64,000 nt of DNA. It comes from Plutella xylostella (Eukaryota > Arthropoda > Insecta > Lepidoptera > Plutellidae). Made by a program: the position numbers and the translations under genes. The DNA is taken from NCBI RefSeq assembly GCF_932276165.1, contig NC_063984.1:751501-815500 (forward strand), given 5' to 3'. The notes below the pieces were generated by a model. The model made no database searches. It was given only the letters and a program-made list of their open reading frames with translations, and had not been told where the DNA came from. Positions 13,455-27,100 of this stretch are shown here, in pieces; position 1 is the first letter of the stretch; every line of letters starts with the position of its first letter.

Positions 13455-13706
13455 GTCGGCTGAATGGCGTAGTGGTTAGTGACCCTAACTGCTATGCCGA
13501 AGGTCCCAGGTACGTTTCCCGGCTGGGGCAATTATTTGTTTAAAGACAGATATTTGAACTCGGGTCTTGGTTGTTGATATTTATATTTAGTATCTATCTA
13601 TCTATGAATTTGTGTAAATATACCTATCAGTTGTCCGACACCCATAACACAGGTTCTGCCTAGCTTGGGGTCGGATGACCGTGTGTGAGATGTCCCCACA
13701 AAAAAA
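13455..13706 (+). mobile_element. tRNA-derived SINE, plus-strand copy
   Basis: The head resembles a tRNA gene with an A-box-like TGGCGTAGTGGTTAG and a degraded B-box GGTACGTTTCC. The body carries CGGGTCTTGG, a TATCTATCTATCTATG run, and the ending TAGCTTGGGGTCGGATGACC before GAGATGTCCCC and an A-rich tail. A second copy lies on the minus strand at 38121-38362 with the same order of blocks, which confirms a dispersed family. Confidence 0.85.
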
Positions 13707-14915
13707 AGTACAGTAAATAATTAATTAATCTTGCAAACTTTAGGCTTGTAATACTTATTGAGATAACCAGAATATCCGTCTCGTAAAATTCATCGTAGTC
13801 AGACGACTGATAAGGAAATTCTTATTGAATTAAAACTACTCGCAATCTCAACACGTGTATACTTTGACAATAATTATTATTATCACGATATTCTATGTAC
13901 CTAGTATCTATACTCAACATATACTCACATGTAGGAACATTGAAATAATGCCTAATTACGAGTAGCTACAGTGAGTGGAATAAAATACCGTAGTGACAAA
14001 CCTATAAGTTATTAGGTACTTATAGGTTTTCTATCTAGCTATTGCTCTAGCGTTGGTCTCTAAGTTTCATGGGCACTTCAACCAAAGTACTTATATTATT
14101 ACGTGAAAATCTAGAGGTGATTCAATTAGCTCTTGGTTTTGATCCTTATCAGCAGGGTCATCCATTACTTAAGCGTTTCTTTGATGACGTTCAAACCGGT
14201 TTCAGGATTGTATTACTAGTAACCTATGCAGTATGCATTTAGAACATCAAAATTGTTAAAGTGCTATTAAGTATACTTAATAATAGTAGTTATTAAGTAT
14301 ACCAATAAAGTTATACTTCGGCAATAAAACCAGTCGGCTACGGTAGTGATACTGAAGAAATGAGTGCACAACCACGTAATGCATTTAGTGTAGGTGCTCG
14401 TATCAATAAGTTATAAAACCCTTGATAAGTATCTACTCATGTATAATAAATGTATAAAGTGCCGCGCTCGTGATCATGCCGTGATTATAAAATAATATCT
14501 ATGACATATTTTAATCTGATATAATAAGTGTTAAGTATACAATTAATTATAGTATTATAGTGATATACTTACATTCATGAAAGTACTTACATTCGGCATT
14601 TACCTAAGTAGTTATACCTACCTCAAGTAAAGATAAAACTATACCGAATTAGATTAACTAAACTGAGACACCTTAAACAAGTTTTTTATAACTTACTTAG
14701 TTAGGTATATTTATTTATTTTATTTTATAAAAAACACTACTCTTTACGTCTTATTTTCGCCAGATTCTGCACCTATGTGCAGATTTAACTCATGATAAAT
14801 AATGCTTTGAAAATTCGCTCTAACTAAAATCACATTGCACAGCTAGGTGAAATATTTGGTCGTGTTAAATAATATTCATGGTACTATATCTACGGATAGG
14901 CATATAATGGTAGCT
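13707..14915. other. AT-rich spacer, nothing recognised
   Basis: Very AT-rich sequence between the SINE and the MITE upstream of Gpo1. I see no gene, RNA or clear repeat. A TTAAGTATAC motif recurs around 14270-14300 as a short imperfect inverted repeat. Confidence 0.4.
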
Positions 14916-15076
14916 ATTCTGAAGGCGGAAATTCTAATTTTAACGCTGTCAAACTATAAATTTTGCTAGAAAAAAATGACATTTACGGGAACACTCATAG
15001 AGTCGAATTTCAAGTAAAGAATTTAAGGTTTTGAGTGTTTTGACAGCTCTAAAATTAAAATTTCTGCCTTCAGAAT
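14916..15076. mobile_element. MITE just upstream of the first Gpo1 coding exon
   Basis: The ends are inverted: ATTCTGAAGGCGGAAATT...GCTGTCAAA on the left and TTTGACAGC...AATTTCTGCCTTCAGAAT on the right, about 37 bp each with a few mismatches. It is 161 bp, non-coding, and ends about 60 bp before the acceptor of the exon carrying the Gpo1 start codon. Confidence 0.75.
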
Positions 15077-15138
15077 CGACATCAATATTAATTTATCCCC
15101 AAACCTCCTTATCACCAGCATCTTGTTCTGTTGCAGCC

Positions 15139-18100
15139 ATGTCTAGAAGACGGCTGCTGCTGAGCGGCGTGGCCGGCCTCTCCGGGGCCGCACTGGCCGC
15201 CTGGGCCGTGGCTGCCGACGACTCACCTGTGGTAAGTGGATCATTTGGTGGATTAGGTATCTGTATCTCTTTCTGTCTTCAGTCTGGGTAGATAAGTCCC
15301 TTGAATCCCTCCGTAGCAAGTGGACAGAATCTCAGTTGGATGGATTAGCAACCAGACCAAGTACAGTCGTGAATGCTTTAGCTAGGCATTACCAATTCGG
15401 TTAAATGGTTGAAGTACTTATGAAAATGGCGGAACACAATAAATAAACCTGTCGTATGCTATTCGTAGGCTTGTCACGCTTGTCAATACGACTACCATTA
15501 TGGAGCCACCATTTTCATATTCTTTCTTTACTTACCTGCGTTATATCTAACTTTTACCAGTTTTACCTTTATGTATGAAGGTAGTATAGACTATTGAATT
15601 ACATAAAGAAACATTGTTATAGGCATAGCATTGAATTTTGTCAAACATATCGTACTCAAATTACGATTGCGCTGCTGATGTTCCGTGATACTCGAGCCAA
15701 ATCGATTTGGCAGGGAAGAATGCCTGCTGGCCACGCGAACAATGGTAATGGTATTATGTATACAAGACTGCAGGGCATATTTCCTTAATTAGGTAGAAGG
15801 TAGGGAATGCTAATGGGGTGTAATCCATCTGGTTGGCCTTATTAGTGAACCCTTCTTCTGCCTGTATCTACTCATCAAAATCCTCAAGACCTTTCCTTTT
15901 CTTCAAACTCCAACCGAAAAAGAGTGGTAGGTAATATAAGTTTTTCATGTGTATCTGTTTATGTATGTATGTAGGCACGTGTAGCTGCGAAATTCTGGAC
16001 TATCTTATTCGAATACCTGATGGCGGCCTTGAACGAGAGTTCTCTTAGCCATGGTTATTCCAAATCGGTTCAGCTTATACCACCTATTCACGATATTAGA
16101 TTCCAGTTTTTTCAGTAGGTAATATAATTATAATCAACTGTCAACTTCCTCCCCCACAGCAATGGTACAAACCCGCCATAGTCTCCGCCAAAACTCAGAG
16201 CAAGAAGCGGCCGCTGCCCCCGCGGTCCGACCAGATCAAGAACCTGCAGTCCGGCGAGGAGTACGACGTGCTCATCATAGGCGGCGGCGCCACCGGCGTG
16301 GGCTGCGCGCTCGACGCCTGCACACGAGGTAATGGACACCGTATTGTTAGTGTCAGTCGAGTAGTGTGTCATAGTGGTGCATTGTCAGAGAGTAGATCAA
16401 GAGGAGTACGACGTGCTCATCATAGGCGGCGGCGCCACCGGCGTGGGCTGCGCGCTCGACGCCTGCACACGAGGTAATGTATACCGTCCTGTTAGTGTCG
16501 GTCGAGTAGCGTGTCATAGTGGTGCATGGTCAGAGAGTAGATCAAGAGGAGTACGACGTGCTCATCATAGGCGGCGGCGCCACCGGCGTGGGCTGCGCGC
16601 TCGACGCCTGCACACGAGGTAATGTATACCGTCCTGTTAGTGTCGGTCGAGTAGTGTCATCGTGGTGCATGGTCACAGAGTACTTAGATCAAGAACCTGC
16701 AGTCGGGCGAGTGCGATCCGGAGTGTGGAGATGGAATTGTTACATTGCGTTTGGCAAAGGAATGCATAAGTGGAAATAGGGAGAAGTGCTGACGTAGGTA
16801 CTAGTGTGTGTGGTGTACATACGAATAGTGCGTAAAAGTATGAGTCCTATATACTCTAAGGTCCTGTCGCCATTTTCATGACATTTCGTTTTCTCTAAAA
16901 AAAAACATGAAAACACTTTCCTGATTGATAACCTTCAACCTACTACTATCTTTGAACACATCGAACTACGGCGTTCATAACAAATCAATAGTTAACAACA
17001 TGCCATTGAACTTCGTCAATAAATAAACGATGCCATGAAATCGATGAAATGTTTAGGTCTGAATATTAACTTGTGTGTAGAATTTTGCGTTTTCTGTCAA
17101 TCATGCCATAGATAACCATAATATACCTAGGTATTAGTATCTAATTGTATGTTTACCTAGTTAGCTAGATGACTTCCAATAATATGTTGATCATGTCATG
17201 TTCTCTAGACTACTAAGCTAGACACAGGCAGTAAACATTTTCTGCAAAGCTCTACCTATACCTACTATACAACATAACTTCACCGTCCACATTTCCCGCA
17301 GGTCTCCGCACAGCGCTGGTGGAAGCTGATGACTTCGCCAGCGGCACTTCTAGCAGATCCACCAAGCTCATCCACGGCGGAGTCAGGTAACAAGTCATTG
17401 CTCAATAGGCATCTATCGGTATCAGTCGGGTTGCCCACTTACTCGACAACACTCTTAGCACAAGCTTGCTTGTTTTTGAGTCCACCAGCCTGCACTAGGC
17501 CAGCGTGGTGAACTAGGCCTAAAATCTCATTGGAAGGAGACCCTTGCCCAAGCAGTGAGGTGAGGACGTGATGAGTCATGATGATGAGGCATCTACCGGA
17601 GCGCTACCTCTGGCCCAGTTCCTCACTTGGGTAAATCTTGAGATCAGGAAAGCCATGATCTTTAGGTTCCGACGGTTTCCCATGTCACTCTAAGAATTAA
17701 ATGCAGTGCGCTATTAGCGCGCCAACAATGGCTAAATTAAATGCCGCAAACTTTCTTTGCCTTTATATCCTTATCGACCCTCACGGAACCTTCGCCTTCC
17801 AGATACCTCCAAAAAGCGATCCTCGGCCTCGACTACGACCAGTACAAGATGGTGAAGGAGGCGCTGCACGAGCGAGCCAACATGCTGGCCGTGGCGCCGC
17901 ACCTCACGCGCCCGCTGCCGATCCTGCTGCCGGTGTATCAGTGAGTTACATATCATCCCCAGTCCGTATGAAGCGGCCCCCAGCCCCATGGCTGACAGCT
18001 GCGATACGCAAGCAGATGGCATATCGGGACGCACTGCGCCGTAGACATAAAAAGGATCCATCGGAGGCTAATTGGAACAACTTCAAACACGCGCGTAACC

Positions 18101-21100
18101 GATGCAATCAAATGATTCGCAATGCAAAGCGTCGTCATATCCACGCGTCAGTCGAAAACTGCTCGTCAAAAAACCTGTGGCAATTTCTGCACTCCCTGGG
18201 TTTTGGAAAGTGTAGGAAAGACCTACCACTGGCAGTTGACAAGGACGGTCTCAATCGTCACTTTTCATCCCCTCCCCACATCCTTGATCCTCATACCAAA
18301 GCTCTCACCATCAGAAGTATTCAAGCTCTTCCTATTCCACCTTCTACTCCCTTCTACTTCGCTCCGGTTACTGAATTTGACATCAAAAGGATTATACTTT
18401 CCATCCCCTGCAAGGCGGTAGGCAGTGATGGTATAGGTCGTGACATGTTGCTCCCAATTCTTTCATTCATCCTATCTCCCATTACCTTTATCATAAACTT
18501 CTCCCTATCCTCAGGCAAGTTTCCGCTCCTCTGGAAACTGGCTTTCATGGTTCCTGTTCCCAAAATACCTGTTCCTGTCGAGTTTAAGCACTACCGTCCT
18601 ATATCTATCCTACCATTTCTTTCCAAGGTGCTTGAACGTGTAGTGATGCGACAGTTCTCGAATTTCCTCTCGTACAATAATCTCCTTAACCCCTATCAGT
18701 CGGGATTTCGTCCATCCCACAGCACCTGCTCTGCTCTCATAAAAATAACTGATGACTTTCGTAAGGCTGTGGACGATCGCCAATTAACTCTCCTGACACT
18801 CCTTGACTTCAGCAATGCTTTCAACTGCGTAGATCACGATATCCTCCTGTCCATACTCCGTTCCCTCAACATATCAGGTTCAGTAGCCGAGTGGTTTACC
18901 TCATATCTGTGTGGTCGCCGACAGCGCATCCGGTCCGATGGCATTGAATCTGACTGGTGTGATGTCACTGCCGGCGTCCCGCAAGGTGGTGTCCTTTCCC
19001 CTATCCTTTTCTCTGTCTTCATTAACACTCTTGTGTCCGTTCTTAAGTTCAGCTCCTATCACCTATACGCCGACGACCTTCAACTTTATGTTACATGTGG
19101 TCCCGATGAAGTCCCTGAAGCAATCAACAGGATGACTGCTGATCTTGAAGCTGTCAAAACCTGGACAGATCAATTCGGTATCCTTGTTAATCCCTCAAAA
19201 ACACAAGTCATGTTTATAGGCGGCAGATTTCACCTGGCAAGGCTTGCTGAACCATTACCGCCAGTTATATTTGATGGGATTAGCTTACCATACTGTGCTA
19301 GCGTCAAAAATCTTGGTCTCCACATAAAGAGCACTTTGTCATGGGAGCTACAAGTGTCTGAAATCAGCCGCAAGATCCATGCATCCATGCATGGGCTTAA
19401 GCGCCTACAGAATTTCCTGCCATACTCGACCAAAGTTACGTTAGTCAACTCCCTGTTGCTTCCTATTATTGATTATGCAGATGTGTGCTATCCTGACCTC
19501 ACAGAAGAGCTACTTGACAAACTTGAGCGTCTCCTCAACTTGTGCATTCGCTATATCTTTGGCCTGCGTAAGTATGATCACGTCTCCGAATTTCGAAACA
19601 AACTCAAGTGGCTCAATATCCGTCACCGAAGGAATGCCCATATTTTATCCCTCATTCATAGTATAGTTTATAATCCTTGTGCCCCATCCTACTTAACAGA
19701 ACGCTTCACGTTCTTCGACTTCTCTGACCGTCCTCAACGGTCAAGTCGAAATCTTCTCTTTCGTACCCCAGAGCATAATGCGGCAGGGTATTCGGATTCT
19801 TTCACTGTGACAGCGGTTCGCTTGTGGAACAGTTTACCGCTAAATATACGGCAGACAAAATCTATAGACATCTTTAAGGCCAAAGTTCGTCAGCACTACC
19901 TCCAAGTGCAGAACGATCAACAAAATTGATTTTAAATACTTATGTTTTATTTGATGACGATGATATTAAGTTATAGTTAGTTTAGTATATTTTGTATTAT
20001 TATTAGTATGTATTAGGTATATTACAATATAATGTAGGAATATATTTATATATGTAGGTATATAATTTGTATAGTTATTATGTATAAGTAAGTATATCTC
20101 TGTGTCTTGTTTTAAGTAGATAAACTTCTCTCCCTCAGCCTATCGCACTACCAACCACTTTCTCGACATCACCAAAGGTTAACTGGTAGAGAATGCTACT
20201 AGCATTAAGTTCGCCTTTGTACAATGTTTTTTATGTGCAATAAAGAATTTATAATATAATAATGATCAGTACAAGATGCTGCTGCCGGTGTATCAGTGAG
20301 TTACATATTCACAACATTCATCCATTGCTGAACATTAATTATTATCATAGGACTAGCTGGACAAAGGGTTCGCCCAAGGAGTGTAAGGCGGACCTGAACG
20401 CTCTGACCCCGGCCATTCCCATGGGATGCTACGTCTCTAAGCTGGCGATTCAGCGGAATGAAGAGAATATCAGTCTATGTTTGCCAGTTCGTGACTCAAA
20501 AAATTACAACCCTACTTCTTACTTCATATCGCTGGTGTAGTAGAAGCTACCAAGTCTTTTATGATCCTTCGAGCCACATTCACAGTTAAAATGGACTGTA
20601 TCCATAGGTCGCTGGGTCAGATCCGGCTCGAAGGACCATGAAAAGGCTTCTAATACCATCGATCTGAGCAACAGAGGCTATATCCCATTCCACGGGGAAA
20701 GACATCTGAGAGAACCCTTATTACATTCTAATAAGGGTAGTTTTTGTTTGTATCAGATGTCTTTTCCCGTGGGATGGGATATACAAGCCTTTTTAATATG
20801 TATAAAATAGGTTAATAACACCCCCATTCCCCCACAGATGGTGGCAAGTCCCGTACTACTGGTTCGGCATCAAGATGTACGACCTGGTGGCCGGGGACCG
20901 CAACGTGAAGAGCTCCTACTACCTGTCCAAGAAGAACACTCTGGAACTGTTCCCTATGTTGAAGTCGGATAATCTGTGTGGAGGGATTGTGTATTATGAT
21001 GGTGAGTTTGGAAAGCCTAGTGACCTACTACATACTTAGCGAATAAAATATGGGATGTAACATATGATATAGGTACACTTTGAATTCAACATAATATTTC

Positions 21101-24100
21101 GTCTATCGAACGTTTTGTGCTAGTTGGCTGTGGATTAATCGACTAAGATCAATAAAATATGGCTTGAATTAATAGGTTACTTTTCCCATACCAGTGATTA
21201 AGGTTCAAAGCAGTGGTTCTTCTACTTAGCGTGTCGGTGACAAACACAAGAGCTGGACTAAGGTGGTTAAAAGATTAGCCCGGAAAATTAGTGTCAGTTG
21301 CTGACTGCCCATAGTGCGTTGAAAGGAGGTGACAAAAAGTCACGTGACTGAGACAAAGCCGACCCTCAGTAACCCACTTTCGCCCTCATCAAACCACTTC
21401 AGCAATCACCCAAACAATTGACAATCCACAACGTCCTTTCCACTCTCAGGTCAACAAGACGACGCGCGCATGAACCTGGCCATCGCTCTCACCGCGGCGC
21501 GGCACGGGGCCGTGGTCGCCAACCATGTGAAGGTCACCAAGCTGCATAAGCAAGCGGGCAAGCTGACCGGGGCTAGTGTGCGGGTCAGTATATATCTACT
21601 TCTTCTAGAATCATCAACATGTTAAAGGAGTTAGGCCGTAGGTATACAGAAAGGAAGCTGGAAACTTATAAGCGCTTACTTTACTATGGATATTTTTTCC
21701 GCGCATATCGATCTGGTTTGGCAAAGTATGGAAAAGTAAGCGGTTATAAGTTTCCAGCTTTCTGTATACGGCTTTAGGGTTGTCGGTCATCATCATCGGT
21801 CTGAACAACTATAACGGTCATATACCTATGCCGCCGGCATGAATCCGGGGGAAATTGGCCTTCTTAGTATTTAGTAGGTAGTTTAACTTTTACGTTTTTT
21901 GTTTCCAGGACGAGCTAACAGGCAAAGAGTGGGACGTGAAGGCCAAGTGCGTCATCAACGCGACGGGCCCGTTCACCGACTCGATCCGCAAGATGGACGA
22001 CCCCTCCGTGCCCACCATCTGCTGCCCCTCGTCCGGCGTGCACATCGTGCTGCCCGGCTACTACAGGTGTGTACAGTGATGTGTTTCCGGGAACGCTAGC
22101 ATGGGACGCAAGACACGCTCATTAAGACATCATACGGCCCGGATACTATAGGTATATATAGTTTTGTTTCCAGCTAGCCTTGCATGGGACGCAAGACACC
22201 AAGACGTGATTAAAGTGTTGAATCGCTTGGCCTCTAGAGCGAGCGCGACTGAGAATTTTTGACACATTTTGGAGTGCGCGTCTTGCGTCCCGTGCTATGC
22301 TACTATAAGGGCTAGCACGGGGCCCATTTAAGACGTGACAAAAGTTCTCCATCGCGCTTGCTACCTATTAAGGCTGCGCGATGTGAGTGAGCGCAATGCA
22401 AAACTTTTGTCACGTCTTGCATCCCATGCTAGGCTACTAGGACGAGCTAACAGGCAAGGAGTGGGACGTGTAGGCCAAGTGCGTCATCAACGCGACGGGC
22501 CCGTTCACCGACTCGATCCGCAAGATGGACGACCCCTCCGTGCCCACCATCTGCTGCCCCTCGTCCGGCGTGCACATCGTGCTGCCCGGATACTACAGGT
22601 GTGTGTGTATTTGTATAGGCGGTCACGCAGATAGCTGACCCCGCTGAAATATAAATAGGTATTATACGAAAGGTGACGAGTGACGATTGAACGAAAGGTG
22701 CCGTGAGTGACGTTTTGTATCTCGTGCTGCTTATTCAAGCTATTGCAAAATTGGTATAGTAAGTCAAAATGTGATGAGTCAGAGGGTCAATATCTGAACA
22801 ACTTACGTACTTAACTACTGATTTGGAAAACCTTGAAAAAAAAAACTCTTATTGTAGTAAAAAGTCATATGTGAAAAAACCAAGCTGAGAATCGTCATAT
22901 ATGTCGGTCTGACCATCTGTCTGAATTTCAATTTGACCGGAACAAATAGTTGGGCTCAATTAGCATTGATAAATGTATCGCTTGTTCGAGGGCACAATCA
23001 AATATTTAAACAGGTCAAGGTCATTTCCGTTCAATAAATTTTATTGAGTAGTTCCTATTGTGTAACTTTAACTCATAACTCATAATGATAACCGATAACC
23101 CAAGTTCATTGACTATTTTTGAATGGAAGCTAATGTAAACAAAAACAAATAAATTGCTAGATTCTTACATGTATGACTGTGTATGCGTAATATGCCATAT
23201 CTGGTTTGTCCCATATAGGAAGTAGAACATAAGTATCTACAATGTAGTACCTATAGGTTTTATAATTGCAAAAAAAATAATTGTTAAGTTACATTGGTCA
23301 TACGGGGCCCAAGACGAGACAAGTGAGTTTTACGTCCCTTTCTTCGGATGTTAGTTGCTCGATATGAGCGACGAAAACTATTTGACTTACCTATCACCGT
23401 TACGCATGTAGCCCTAAAGACACTCTGTTTCCTAATCCACAATTCTAAACCCCTATTCCAGCCCCGAACACATGGGTCTCCTAGACCCGGCCACCTCGGA
23501 CGGCCGCGTCATCTTCTTCCTGCCCTGGCTGAAGGGAACCATAGCCGGTACTACCGACCTGCCATGTGACGTCACACACAACCCCAAGCCCACTGAAGAC
23601 GAGATTCTGTTCATATTGACCGAAGTCAAGAACTACTTGAATCCTGATGTTGAAGGTATGGGTGTTTTTTTGCATAGTAAATCTTTCAAATTGGTTGGAA
23701 CGATTTCAATTCAGTTTTTTCCAAGACGTTCTTAGCTAACTCCATAATTTTTATCAAAATGTGTGCTGCCTTTAAATTTACATAAAGTTCCGGATTATTT
23801 ATTAAATTCCGATTCTGTGATATTATATGTATGGAGGATGTGGCTGGCATCCAGCTCGCGCAGATGAATATCCCTATTTTGTTTCTAAATACACAGGGAA
23901 TACCATCTTTTGAGCGCTCATGGAATTTACCACTCATTAATATTAACTGCACAATTTCTTTCTCCACCCCCAGTCCGCCGCGGCGACGTGCTCTCCGCGT
24001 GGTCGGGTATCCGCCCCCTAGTCTCGGACCCCAACAAGCCGGACACGCAGTCTCTAGCACGCAACCACATCGTGCACGTGTCGCGCTCCGGGCTCGTCAC

Positions 24101-27100
24101 CATCGCCGGCGGCAAGTGGACCACCTACCGCTCCATGGCCGCCGAGACCATCGACGCCGCTATTGAGAGTAATTATGGCTTTTTATATGAGTTGTTGTAG
24201 GGAAGTAGTCTAGATAGGAAACAAGTTACGTTGAGAGGACGTCCGAAACGGATGCTCGTACGTCTGCGACGCTTCATAGCAACGAACTCTAGCGCTACCT
24301 AAAATATGTAAGTATCGATAGTCCACCGTGGTGGGCATGAAATGGAATGAAAACTAAAGACATTTTTTGCTACTCAGTTTACATTTTGGGTTCCTGGATC
24401 CCAAACTAGGATACCCTGTACTATGCCCAGCGCAGCAGGGGCTCTTTTTCTCGCTATTACCTATGCATAAAGCCGAATGTCCACTGCCGGCTAAACTAAG
24501 TTAGTTCGCATAGTTGAGCCAGTTTTTCATACGTGTGCGTCAGAGATATGTCAACCACTGGTGGTTTACTTGTCTAAGGTGTGCGTCCACAGCAAACTAT
24601 GCACTATGTACGTGGACGTTCGGATTAAGTCTCATGGCCCCCCTTTCCCTCCCCAGGTGCGAACCTCAAGCCGCTGTACCAGGAGTGCCAGACAGACGGG
24701 TTCCTGATCGAGGGCGCGCACGGCTGGACGCCCACCATGTACATACGACTCGTGCAGGACTTCGGGCTGGAGATGGAGGTCAGTGTTATGTTACTTATTG
24801 AAACCTTTTACATAGCTTTACTACACCCTTCAGAAAGGGAAGCGCAGACAGGGCGGGCAGTACCTTAGGTTTAAGGACGTGCAAAAACGCCATCGAAATT
24901 CGTTGCGAAATTGACAATTCGACATGGGAAGAGCAAGCTGAGGACCGAGCCATGTGGCGGCATACTGTCAACACCAACATCTTTGAGTTTGAGGCTAAAC
25001 AAAGAGCTGCTCTTGATGCCAAACGTGACGAACTCAGAACCACCAGCTGCCATACACTACCACTACTCCAATGGAATCCTGACATGTAGCCAGTGCAACC
25101 GCACGTTCACAGCCAAGATCGGCTACACAAGTCATATGAGGGCACACGAGCGACGCCCTTCCCAGCCGTAACAGTCGCCGTGACCGAACCCGGTCGGACA
25201 GAATCATCATCATCATCATCATCATCATACCCTTTTAGTCAAACTAGTGATATGAGTCAATCACCAAGTCGGAAAGGCTCAGTCAGTCTATCAGTAGAAG
25301 ATTCATAGCCTATGGTTATAATAACCAAGACAACGCATTGGCAATTCAGTATAAAAAAAACACACATCGCAATAAAGTACTTCCCATGGGAATTCCGGAA
25401 ATAAGTGTCTAAAGCACTCAGGGATTTAAAAATAACGTAGGTAAATAAAGTGAAAGTTGAAAGAGATTTATAAATATCAGCGGTCATTTTGCGCATCTAT
25501 CTATTCATTCATCACCCTTTGATCGGCTTGGCTGCCCTAATTAATACATTGTGTTGTTGTGTGTCTGTCTGTCTTGGATCTGTGACAAATATGCGAGCAT
25601 TGCTAAATGCAACGACCCGTTTACTTTGTAATACATACTTTGATTTACTTGTATGTGTATTTGATTGATCAACAATAGTGGTTAATTAATGTGTTTTCAA
25701 AATGGTTATTTTGAGTAGGCGCCTTTGTTTACTAATCTTGACACCAGCTTATCATATTGATCTCAGATTTTACAATGTAAAGTTTAGTTACTTTGTATCT
25801 AAAATAACTTTAGTGTTTCATTTCCTATGAAGATTCCTATGTAGGTACTTATTGTAAAGAAATACATAGACATTTTAAGAACAAAAGATCCTTTATCCAT
25901 ATAATCCCATGAGCACCTGGAATAATATAAGTACCTTACCTGGGTGGTATAATACCACTGGTATTTTAAGTACGATAGAATGGAGCCGATGAAGAATATA
26001 GATTTGAATTAAATACAGAATATAGACTTATCTCCCACATCTTTTCGCGAATTTTGACATTGTGATTTCATTTTCGGGCTTAAATAATAATATGCTTCAC
26101 ACGTAGGATTCGGCTTTGTATACCCTTTTTGCAGCACCCTATACACGAAGCTAACCCCCTCCCCCGTAACATTCCAGGTGGCCCAACACTTGGCCAAGTC
26201 GTACGGCGACCGCGCGTTCGCCGTGGCCAAGATGGCGGCCATGACCGGCAAGCGCTGGCCCATCATCGGCAACAAGATGCACCCCGAGTTCCCCTATATT
26301 GATGCTGAGATCAGGTACCATAGAGATTGTTAAGATAAGAAAGTACAAATAATATTTAGGATAAAAATTTGGATAAGTGGAAAAGTTTATAAAACGCGAA
26401 TAAACCGCGCGGCGTTGAGAGTTTGTCTCATCTTCTCGCGTGTGTCTTATTGCGCTCCATGCTATGTATAATGTATATCAACATCATCAGCCCACCATAG
26501 GCCTCCCCCAAGCAGCGCCATAACACTATCTTCGGCCTTCCTCATCTATCTTGCACCTGTCTGGTCATCGGTCCTGCGGGTCGGAGGTCCTACGCTTACC
26601 TGCATGCATTTATTCAATCTAAAATCAAATCGCGCAAATCATCACACGATCGAATACTTTACCTACTATGGACCCAATTTGCAGTTTACAACCAACAAGA
26701 ATTTATAACCTTTTCCAGATACGGCGTCCGCGAGTACGCGTGCACGGCCATCGACATGATCGCGCGGCGCCTGCGCCTCGCCTTCCTCAACGTGCAGGCG
26801 GCGGCCGAGGCCCTGCCCGCCATCGCGGACATCATGGCCGAGGAGCTCAACTGGAGCGACAAGGAGAAGCAGGTACTGGGACGTCACTAGCACACTCCGA
26901 GTGACCTCAACGTGCAGGCGGCGGCCGAGGCCCTGCCCGCCATCGCGGACATCATGGCCGAGGAGCTCAACTGGAGCGACAAGGAGAAGCAGGTACTGTG
27001 ACGTCACTAGCACACTCCGAGTGACCTCAACATTCCGTTTAGGTATTGGAGAACCGTCAGGAGGTCTCGAATGCCGGTTATGGAACCCACCAAGTAGCAG

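Noticed and set aside
13455..13530. A tRNA gene
   Set aside because: It has A- and B-box-like motifs, but the tRNA fold is not evident, the B-box is degraded, and the sequence continues into a SINE body shared with 38121-38362.
24911..25171. Open frame with a C2H2 zinc-finger motif, possibly a small zinc-finger gene
   Set aside because: It overlaps a second frame with LINE-tail motifs (DRAMWRHTV, AALDAKRDEL), lies in an intron and ends in a simple-repeat tail, so it is a LINE C-terminal remnant.
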